Source: Roseimaritima sp. | GTDB lineage: Bacteria > Planctomycetota > Planctomycetia > Pirellulales > Pirellulaceae | Direction: 5' to 3' | Length of the DNA stretch: 14,886 nt | NCBI GenBank assembly: GCA_007124075.1 | Contig: SLFV01000119.1 | Location: 1 to 14,886 of the forward strand | Notes under the pieces: generated by a model | The model's input: the letters and a program-made list of their open reading frames with translations, nothing else | Databases searched by the model: none | Told to the model about the DNA's origin: nothing | Shown: positions 8,094-14,886 of the stretch, piece after piece | Layout of the letters: every line of letters starts with the position of its first letter | Position numbering within the stretch: position 1 is the first letter of the stretch | Program-made: the position numbers and the translations under genes

Positions 8094-9565
8094 GCATGGC
8101 TGGGCACACTTGTTGCGTGGGAGACATGTCCGCCGGGCATCCGCGCTTAGGCCGTCGGCAATCGTTGCAAATTGGCGCGATTGGTTTGCTGGGGCTGGGG
8201 ATCAACCACCTCGTGGGGCTGCGGCAGGCGGAGTCGGCTGACGGTGTGCTGCCAGCAGGAAAGGCCAAGTCGTGCATCTTTGTCTTTTTGTCCGGCGGGC
8301 TGTCCCAGCACGAAAGCTTTGACATGAAACCCCACGCCCCGGAGGATGTCCGCGGCGAGTTCCAGCCGATCGCCACGCGCACGCCGGGCTTGCAGATTTG
8401 CGAACACCTGCCGATGTTGGCCCAGCGGAGCCCGATGTGGTCGCTGTGCCGTTCCTTGACGCATGGTTCCAACGAGCATTCGGCCGCGCACCATATCATG
8501 CTGACGGGCCGCACCACGCTGCCGCCCGGTTTCAGCCCCAATCAGCCCAGTCGCACGGACTACCCCTCGATCGCTGCGGTTGCCGGTCACGCCACACAGC
8601 CCAAAAACAATCTGCCTCCGGCGGTGGTGTTACCGGAACGACTGGTTCATTCGTCGGGCCGCGTCATCCCGGGACAAGACGCGGGGCAAATGGGCCCCCA
8701 GCGCGATCCGTGGCGTATCCAGGCGTCACCGTTCCATAACAGCTCCTACGGTGCGTATCCGGAATTTTCTTTCGACCACCAACAACGTGGCAAGGCGGAC
8801 CCGCGGGTGTTTCAGGCCCCTCAGTTGAACCTGCCTGAAGGACTGGGGATGCGTCAGGTTCGCGGTCGGTTGGAATTATTGGAAACGCTGCGTCAGCAAC
8901 GCCTGGCGTTGACTCGGTTTGCAGAAACGGCGGAATTAGACCGGTTAAGGCAAGATGCGATTTCCTTATTGACCGACCCCAAGCTGCATCAAACCCTAGA
9001 TGTCACCGCCGCCGATCCGCAGGATTTGGACCGTTATGGTCGCAACGCGTTTGGCTGGTCGCTGCTAATGGCGCGGCGTTTGGTTTCCGCTGGCGTGAAT
9101 TTGATTCAGGTGAATCTAGGTAACGATGAAACCTGGGACACCCACGGCAATGCGTTTCCGCATTTAAAGGACAAGCTATTCCCCCCCACCGACCGCGCGA
9201 TTTCGGCCTTGTTGGACGATCTGCATGCCAGCGGTCAATTGGACGAAACCTTGGTGGTGATGGCCAGCGAATTTGGACGCACCCCCAAGATTTCATTGCT
9301 GGAAAAACACTACCGTTTGCCGGGACGCGATCACTGGGGGGCGGCGCAATCGGTGTGGTTTGCCGGGGGCGGGGTGCAGGGCGGCCAGGTGATTGGGGCG
9401 ACCGATGCGTTGGGGGCTTACCCCTCGCGACAGCCCGTTACGCCGGAGAATTTTGCGGCGACGATTTATCACGCGTTAGGGATCCCCAGCACGGCGGTTT
9501 GGCACGATGCCCAGGATCGTCCTCACCCTATTTATCACGGTACTCCGATCGTGGGGCTTGGTTGA
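8090..9565 (+). CDS. DUF1501 family protein with Tat-like signal (module B, second copy)
   Basis: This 491-residue protein is a clear paralog of the preceding gene, sharing APEDVRGEF/APEEVRGEF, CEHLP, LTGR, DRYGRN, TWDTH, EFGRTPK, GRDHW and GGVQGGQVIG. The N-terminus is longer; the twin arginines are at 22-23 (LGRRQSLQIG), followed by a hydrophobic stretch, so Tat export is likely. Candidate metal residues are D78, D350/H352, E394 and D415/H416 (taking GRDHW as 412-416, D414/H415 by strict count). The first acidic ligand position is glutamate (E75 in SQHESFDMKP) where the two other DUF1501 proteins here have aspartate. The start ATG overlaps the upstream stop and has AGGA (8078-8081) 8 nt before it; ATG at 8096 or 8126 is possible and the latter would bring the arginines nearer the N-terminus. 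The gene after it starts 2 nt past its stop. Confidence 0.93.
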   Translation: MSMAGHTCCVGDMSAGHPRLGRRQSLQIGAIGLLGLGINHLVGLRQAESADGVLPAGKAKSCIFVFLSGGLSQHESFDMKPHAPEDVRGEFQPIATRTPGLQICEHLPMLAQRSPMWSLCRSLTHGSNEHSAAHHIMLTGRTTLPPGFSPNQPSRTDYPSIAAVAGHATQPKNNLPPAVVLPERLVHSSGRVIPGQDAGQMGPQRDPWRIQASPFHNSSYGAYPEFSFDHQQRGKADPRVFQAPQLNLPEGLGMRQVRGRLELLETLRQQRLALTRFAETAELDRLRQDAISLLTDPKLHQTLDVTAADPQDLDRYGRNAFGWSLLMARRLVSAGVNLIQVNLGNDETWDTHGNAFPHLKDKLFPPTDRAISALLDDLHASGQLDETLVVMASEFGRTPKISLLEKHYRLPGRDHWGAAQSVWFAGGGVQGGQVIGATDALGAYPSRQPVTPENFAATIYHALGIPSTAVWHDAQDRPHPIYHGTPIVGLG

Positions 9566-9567
9566 TA

Positions 9568-12500
9568 ATGCAGTTACTTGATGGAATCAAACCGATGCGT
9601 ATTTCCGGCTTGGTTGCGGCGGCGGGAGTGTGGTTCCTCTTGCAGGCCGCTGCCGCGGTCGCTCAGCCGACAGTCAGTTCCGTATTCCCGCGGTCATGCC
9701 TGCCCGGGGCTACCACGCGGGTGACACTGACGGGCAAAGGGTTTTCCGAACCCCTGCGGGTGACGACCCCTCGCGACGGGGCCACGATCGATGTGGTTGC
9801 CATCACGGCGGAACAGGTGACCCTGGATGTGCAGTTACCGGTAGGCCAGCCGCTAGGGCCGCTGGGGATTTGGATCGCAACGGCGACCGGTTCTGCGGAT
9901 CCGATCATTTTGCTGGCGGACGATTTACCGCCACGGGCCGAACCGTCCGGCAACGTGTCGCTGCAGGAGGCGGAGGTGATCGTTCCAATGACGGTAGTGG
10001 AAGGCAGCAGCAAGGGTCCGCTAAGTTCGTTTTTCAAATTCGACGTTGCTGCGAACCAACGGATTGCCGTGGAGGTCCTAACGCAGGCGATCGAATCGAA
10101 AATGGATCCCGTGGTTCGGCTGTACGACCCCGAGGGGCGGGTGCTGGTCGTGGCGGGTGGGGATGAGGTCGGTCCGGATTGTCGTTTTTCCTATACGTTC
10201 GCGACCGCGGGCACATACGGGCTTGAAGTCCACGACAATCGCTACACCGGCGGCTTGCCCTACCTGCTGCGGATCGGCGATTTTCCCGTTTTGCGTCACG
10301 CGTTCCCACCGGCGGTGGCGGCGGGGAAAACCACCACGGTCCATTTCGTCGGTCCCGACGGGGAACATGCTTTGCCCCAAACGGTCGACGGGCAGTATTT
10401 TGCTGCGAACACCGTCACCACGGTAGCCACCACCTTCGCAGAAGGTCAGGCTTCGGCTTGGGTCCCGATCCTGGTTGCCGACGCTCCGGTGCACCAGCAA
10501 GTAGAAGATGCAGACAAGCCGACTGCGACTGCGGCGACGCCGTTGATGTTTCCGGTCACGATTACGGGCCAGCTACGTCAGTCGGGACAACCGGATCGCT
10601 ATCCCATCCAGGGTGTGAAGGGGACGATGGTCCGGATTGCAGCGCGGGAACGTAGCCTGGGCTGCGTGACGACGTTAGGCATGCGGTTGCTGGATGAATC
10701 CGGTGGGCAGGTGGCACAAGCGAAGGTGGCCGAGACGGATGAATGGAGCTTCCAGTTTGCCTTTCCAGACGATCGGGTTTATCAGTTGGAAGTCAGCGAT
10801 CTGCTGGGCCGGGGCGGAGCGGGATTCGGATATGTGGTCCAGGTGGTGCCAGCAGGCGGGTTTGCGCTCGAACTAAAACCCGATGCGGCCGTCCGGCAGC
10901 GTTTTGACGTGGAAAGCGGTCAGGGAGCGGTGGCTCTTGACCTTCAGGTGCAACGGTTTGGTTATGCAGGTGAAATCGAGCTGGAGCTGCTGGATGCACC
11001 ACCTGGTCTGCGGATTGTGAATCCACGCGTTGCGGGATCTGCCAACAATGCTCGGATCTATGTGATGGCGGACAACCAGTGGACGAATGACGCCCAACGG
11101 ATTCTCCGCGTGCAGGGCCGGGCCACTGAGGATGCGGCGGTGACTGCCGACCTGGATAGTATCGCTTGGCAGCGGTTGAAGACGCCGCATGCGCCGTTTC
11201 CGATCCACTGGCGAAACGGGACGCTGGTGTGCAGTGGTGTCGCGGCCGGCGATCCCTGGTTCACGCTGGAGCCTGCTGAACCGATCCGACTCGCTCGACC
11301 GGTGCCCCAGCACGCAGCAACCTTGCACTTGAAACGGATTCAAGAAGCCTTCAAAGGCGAGGTGGTGGTGATGGGAAATCCGGAAGCAAACCAGGGGCCG
11401 CTGGAAAGCACCCAACAGGCCGATGTTTACCAAATCAAGTGGACCCGTGCGGACGATGCTGCGGTCGATCCACAATCGCTACCGACCCAGCTTTCCCTGT
11501 TGGCCTACGCGGAACATCAGAATCGAGGACGCATGGTCAAGATCGATATTCCGCTGCAATGGTTTGATCCGGCTAGCTTGGTGATTCAAACCGCTTCGCC
11601 GGATTCTGATATTCGCGCGGGCGATGTGCCGTTAATCGCGGGCGGGAACGCGGAATTGACGCTGCAGGTGGTGCGTCGGGGAGACGACCCACAGCCGCTA
11701 ACGGTGACCTTTCCCGGTGCCGACGATGTAGGCTTTGGCACGCCGCCATCGCTGGAAATCGCCGCAGATCAAACCACCGTTCCCCTCCCAATCCGCCTGG
11801 CGGCTCATCTGGACGTCACGGAACCGATCGTGTTGCCCTATGTAATTCGTTCGACCTACCAGGGGCAGACGTACCAAGGGGAAGGACAATCGCAACCGCT
11901 GGCGGTTATTGCCGCACCACAGTCGATCGAAGTTTTCCCCCCGGAGGTGGCATTGGCGGGCAACCGCGATCGGCAGCAGCTTGTGGTCACTGGCTATGAC
12001 AAACAGGGGACGCCACGGGACTGGACGCGTGACGCGCGGATTACCGTGGCCGATCCGCAGATAGCAGAAATCCGCGGGACCTCCGTGTTTGCCAAAGCCG
12101 ATGGGCAAACCCATCTGGTGGTGCAGGTCGGTGCGCAGCACGCGGAAATTCCGCTGCGCGTAGCGGGCACCGCGGTTGGTCGCGCAGTCGCGTTTGAAAA
12201 CGAAGTCTTAGTGGCGTTATCCAAACAGGGTTGTAATTCGGGCGCCTGTCACGGATCGCCCAGCGGCAAGGGGATGTTCCGGTTGTCATTGCGCGCGTTT
12301 GATCGCCAACTGGACGAACTGACTTTGATTCGCGAAGACTACGGACGACGCTTGAACCCGATCGAACCGGACCAAAGCTTACTGCTGCAAAAGCCGCTGA
12401 TGAAAGTCAGTCACGGGGGTGGCAAGCAATTGAAGGTAGACGACGAAGCCTATCGGATTCTGCGTGACTGGATCGCCCAAGGTGCCCCCACCGATCCGGC

Positions 12501-14277
12501 CGATGCGGCGCGGTGTGTACGGTTGGAGGTTAAGCCCGCTCGGAAACGGGTGTTGCGACTGGAAGCCGGAACGCAGCAGATTGCGGCAATCGCGCATTTT
12601 TCCGACGGCATGCAGCGAGACGTGACCCATTTGGTCGCGTATGAAAGTTCCGATATGTCGGTCGCGACGGTGGACCCCCACGGTTTGGTCACGCCCCATC
12701 AACGCGGCGAAACGGTGATTTTGGTCCGGTTTCTGGAGCATATTGAAGCGGTGCCGCTGATGTTCATTCAGCAGATTCCCGGCTTTGCCTGGAAGGCGTC
12801 TGAACCGGCAAACTATGTGGACGAACTGGTCTATCAGAAACTACAACAACTGCAGTTTGTGCCGGCGCCGCCCTGCTCCGATGCGGAATTCCTGCGGCGA
12901 GCGTCGCTGGATCTAATTGGGGTCTTGCCCGCGCCGGAAGCCAGCGCCGCGTTCTTGGCGGATCCGAGTCCAGACAAACGTGCCCGTTTGGTGGAGCAGT
13001 TGTTGCAGCGCGACCAGTTCGCTAAGTTCTGGGCGTTAAAGTGGGGTGACCTGCTGAAAATGACGGGCAAAGGCGTGGGGGATGATGGCGTTTACAAATA
13101 TCATCGGTGGGTTCAGGAGGCCTTTCGCAACAACTTGCCGTATGACCAATTTGCGGAGGAATTGCTGACCGCCAGCGGCAGCACGTGGGCCAACCCGGCT
13201 GCGAACTTTTATCGTACCGCCACCGACATGAATGAGTGTGTGGAGAACGTTTCGCAGGTCTTTTTAGGAGCCCGATTGCAATGCGCCAAATGTCACAACC
13301 ATCCGTTCGAACGCTGGACACAAGATAACTACTACGGCCTAGGGGCGTTTTTTCATCGCGTTCAGCGGCGGAAAACGCAGCGCCCCGGTGAAATGTTTGT
13401 CTGGACCGCCGCAACCGGCGACGTGGTGCAACCACGAACCGGAGAAAAGCTGAAACCGTGGTTACCGGTGCGGGGCAGTATTGATGTGGACGATGCTGCC
13501 GACCGTCGACAAACGTTTGCCCAGTGGTTGATCGAACCGAGCAATCCTTACTTTGCTAAGATGGAGGTGAATCGGATTTGGGCGCAATTGTTCGCGCGGG
13601 GCATTGTCGATCCGATCGATGATTTTCGTGATTCCAATCCGCCCTCCAACGAAGCCTTGCTAGATGCATTGGCGGCCGATTTTGTGCAAGCGGGTTTTGA
13701 TCGCAAGCATATCTTGAAAGTCATCATGAACAGTCACACCTACCAAGCTAGTTCCCAGACGACCCCGCTAAACCAAGATGACTTGCAGTACTTTTCACAC
13801 CAGCGACCGCGACTGCTAAGCGCGGAGCAATTATTGGATGCAATCAATCATACCACGGGCTTGGAAACGAAGTTCGGAAACCTGCCGCCGGGGACCCTCG
13901 CGACGCACCTACCAGCTCCCGACGTGGTCAAGGTCGATTTCCTGAAAGTTTTCGGACAGCCCGAACGGACCACGGTTTGCGCCTGCGAAAGGGTGGATGA
14001 TTCCAACTTGGGGATGGCCATCGAATTATTCAACGGAACCACCATCCACGACAAATTGCGGGATCCCCAGACACGGTTTCGCAGCGCGCTGGCCGCAGGA
14101 AAATCCTTAAACGACGTGATTCAGGACTTGTATCTGACCGCGCTGTGCCGATATCCCTCGGAGCAGGAACTGCAGGTGGCAGCGCAGCATTGCGAACACG
14201 CGGAGGACGTTGCGGTGGGTATGGAAGACGTCTATTGGGCGTTAATTAATACCGATGAATTTCTGTTTCAGCACTGA
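9568..14277 (+). CDS. Ig-like/PPC-like-cytochrome-DUF1549-DUF1553 giant exported protein (module B)
   Basis: This 1569-residue planctomycete protein has unknown reaction. A Sec signal ends near AVA|Q (residues 30-33). Domains in order are: IPT-like beta domain (about 34-125), PPC-like domains (about 130-238 and 325-430), Big_2-like domain (about 783-868), a cytochrome-type domain (about 872-985) with the unusual spacing CNSGACH (C889, C894, H895; CX4CH), a second Big_2-like domain (about 981-1068), DUF1549 (about 1082-1268) with CAKCH at 1239-1243, and DUF1553 (about 1314-1569) with VNRIWAQLFARG and the VCACER segment. Unlike the module A protein it has no beta insert in DUF1553 and its cytochrome domain is internal. 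The start at 9568 lies 2 nt after the upstream stop, fitting re-initiation; ATG at 9595 gives a shorter, more typical signal peptide (MRISGLV) and is a real alternative. The frame is also open back to 9355, inside the preceding gene, which is rejected. Confidence 0.92.
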   Translation: MQLLDGIKPMRISGLVAAAGVWFLLQAAAAVAQPTVSSVFPRSCLPGATTRVTLTGKGFSEPLRVTTPRDGATIDVVAITAEQVTLDVQLPVGQPLGPLGIWIATATGSADPIILLADDLPPRAEPSGNVSLQEAEVIVPMTVVEGSSKGPLSSFFKFDVAANQRIAVEVLTQAIESKMDPVVRLYDPEGRVLVVAGGDEVGPDCRFSYTFATAGTYGLEVHDNRYTGGLPYLLRIGDFPVLRHAFPPAVAAGKTTTVHFVGPDGEHALPQTVDGQYFAANTVTTVATTFAEGQASAWVPILVADAPVHQQVEDADKPTATAATPLMFPVTITGQLRQSGQPDRYPIQGVKGTMVRIAARERSLGCVTTLGMRLLDESGGQVAQAKVAETDEWSFQFAFPDDRVYQLEVSDLLGRGGAGFGYVVQVVPAGGFALELKPDAAVRQRFDVESGQGAVALDLQVQRFGYAGEIELELLDAPPGLRIVNPRVAGSANNARIYVMADNQWTNDAQRILRVQGRATEDAAVTADLDSIAWQRLKTPHAPFPIHWRNGTLVCSGVAAGDPWFTLEPAEPIRLARPVPQHAATLHLKRIQEAFKGEVVVMGNPEANQGPLESTQQADVYQIKWTRADDAAVDPQSLPTQLSLLAYAEHQNRGRMVKIDIPLQWFDPASLVIQTASPDSDIRAGDVPLIAGGNAELTLQVVRRGDDPQPLTVTFPGADDVGFGTPPSLEIAADQTTVPLPIRLAAHLDVTEPIVLPYVIRSTYQGQTYQGEGQSQPLAVIAAPQSIEVFPPEVALAGNRDRQQLVVTGYDKQGTPRDWTRDARITVADPQIAEIRGTSVFAKADGQTHLVVQVGAQHAEIPLRVAGTAVGRAVAFENEVLVALSKQGCNSGACHGSPSGKGMFRLSLRAFDRQLDELTLIREDYGRRLNPIEPDQSLLLQKPLMKVSHGGGKQLKVDDEAYRILRDWIAQGAPTDPADAARCVRLEVKPARKRVLRLEAGTQQIAAIAHFSDGMQRDVTHLVAYESSDMSVATVDPHGLVTPHQRGETVILVRFLEHIEAVPLMFIQQIPGFAWKASEPANYVDELVYQKLQQLQFVPAPPCSDAEFLRRASLDLIGVLPAPEASAAFLADPSPDKRARLVEQLLQRDQFAKFWALKWGDLLKMTGKGVGDDGVYKYHRWVQEAFRNNLPYDQFAEELLTASGSTWANPAANFYRTATDMNECVENVSQVFLGARLQCAKCHNHPFERWTQDNYYGLGAFFHRVQRRKTQRPGEMFVWTAATGDVVQPRTGEKLKPWLPVRGSIDVDDAADRRQTFAQWLIEPSNPYFAKMEVNRIWAQLFARGIVDPIDDFRDSNPPSNEALLDALAADFVQAGFDRKHILKVIMNSHTYQASSQTTPLNQDDLQYFSHQRPRLLSAEQLLDAINHTTGLETKFGNLPPGTLATHLPAPDVVKVDFLKVFGQPERTTVCACERVDDSNLGMAIELFNGTTIHDKLRDPQTRFRSALAAGKSLNDVIQDLYLTALCRYPSEQELQVAAQHCEHAEDVAVGMEDVYWALINTDEFLFQH

Positions 14278-14308
14278 TCGGCACTGCATGTGCATGTGTC
14301 CAACCTCC

Positions 14309-14314
14309 AGGTGA
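14309..14314 (+). promoter_or_regulatory. ribosome binding site supporting a GTG start
   Basis: AGGTGA lies 6 nt before the GTG at 14321. The same TGA (14312-14314) is an in-frame stop, so this GTG is the first possible start of the last gene. The 43 nt gap after the previous stop leaves room for little else. Confidence 0.6.
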
Positions 14315-14320
14315 TTCCTC

Positions 14321-14886
14321 GTGAAAATAGCACGACCTTCCGCAGTCCTGTGCCCCCTACCCGCGGTCCCGAAGATCAGAAAGTGCCCACCGATCACCGG
14401 CGCACTCGCCTGGGTGGGTGTGACCCTATTGGGGGTTGCGGCAGTGTGTTGCGGTGAAGTCCGCAGCCAGGAAGCGATCCAGTTCAGTCGCAACGTGGCT
14501 CCGATCCTGTTGCAGCACTGTTCCTCCTGCCACAACGCCAAGAAGGCCGAAGGAAACTACCGCGTTGATACGTTTGCCGAACTGGTAAAACCCGGTGACT
14601 CCGGGTTGGTGCCCGTCGCTGTGGAAGGTGAGCAGGACAGCGAATTGTTGCGGCGGTTGATAACCACAGACGTTGGCGAGCGGATGCCCGAGGGCAGCGA
14701 GCCTTTGTCAACCGACGAAATCGAACAGGTACGCCGCTGGCTGGCAGCGGGTGCCCTCTTTGATGGGGCCGACCCGCAGCTTGAATTGACCTTCGTGGTG
14801 CCCGCACCCCGCCACCCCCAACCGCCGGACACGTACCCCCTGGCGATACCGGTAAACGCCGTAGCCTTTACACCTGCGGGCGATCA
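14321..14886 (+). CDS. planctomycete cytochrome c (PSCyt1) protein, probably with WD40 repeats (3' end cut by window)
   Basis: At least 188 codons are read to the right edge with no stop. After a charged N-terminus of about 25 residues comes a hydrophobic segment (about 26-43), either an uncleaved membrane anchor or a long signal peptide; the two cysteines at 43-44 do not fit a lipobox. A PSCyt1 domain follows, with FSRNVAPILLQH and the heme motif CSSCH (C67, C70, H71), then ERMPEG and the helix ending WLAAGALFDG near residue 148. The last visible residues, VNAVAFTPAGD, match the first strand of a WD40 repeat; planctomycete proteins with cytochrome followed by a WD40 propeller are common, so a propeller probably continues beyond the window. 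The start is GTG, the first codon usable after an in-frame stop, with a good SD. It is co-directional with the giant protein gene 43 bp upstream and probably belongs to the same operon. Confidence 0.85.
   Translation, partial: MKIARPSAVLCPLPAVPKIRKCPPITGALAWVGVTLLGVAAVCCGEVRSQEAIQFSRNVAPILLQHCSSCHNAKKAEGNYRVDTFAELVKPGDSGLVPVAVEGEQDSELLRRLITTDVGERMPEGSEPLSTDEIEQVRRWLAAGALFDGADPQLELTFVVPAPRHPQPPDTYPLAIPVNAVAFTPAGD

Noticed and set aside
9355..9567. Start of the giant module B protein at 9355
   Set aside because: It would overlap more than 200 bp of the preceding DUF1501 coding frame, and the signal peptide begins only at 9568 or 9595.
14286..14297. Tandem GCATGT repeat just before the last gene
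   Set aside because: Only two 6-bp units; too short to call a repeat or a regulatory site.

Overview
The window looks like planctomycete chromosome, most likely from the Pirellula/Rhodopirellula side of the phylum. That assignment rests on gene content. Five of the seven other than the first gene-type families seen here (DUF1501 Tat-exported proteins, DUF1549/DUF1553 proteins carrying heme-binding sites, and planctomycete-type cytochrome c domains fused to other modules) are expanded in that phylum. Base composition is moderately GC-rich. No tRNA, rRNA, CRISPR array, insertion sequence or transposase was seen.

Layout. (1) Positions 2-940, plus strand: the 3' part of a PLP-dependent threonine/serine dehydratase-like gene, cut by the window edge. 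(2) Positions 1047-5874, minus strand, module A: a 1093-residue cytochrome/DUF1549/DUF1553 protein followed 100 bp later by a 481-residue DUF1501 protein. It runs convergently towards the dehydratase gene. (3) Positions 5875-6713: an 839 bp divergent intergenic region with a candidate promoter for each side. (4) Positions 6714 to the right edge, plus strand, module B: two paralogous DUF1501 genes overlapping by ATGA, then a 1569-residue protein (Ig-like and PPC-like domains, cytochrome, DUF1549, DUF1553), then the start of a cytochrome-WD40 gene that runs off the window. The first three genes overlap or nearly abut and the fourth follows after 43 bp, so this is probably one operon.

How they may work together. 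The DUF1501 proteins carry twin-arginine signals, so they are probably exported folded. The heme-motif proteins carry Sec-type signals, as expected for c-type cytochromes that acquire heme outside the cytoplasm. Each module therefore pairs a Tat-exported protein with an alkaline phosphatase/sulfatase-like metal-site pattern and a large Sec-exported heme protein. The biochemical role of these paired families is unknown to me. A periplasmic or surface role is supported by the signals; any specific substrate would be a guess. The dehydratase gene appears to be an unrelated neighbour.
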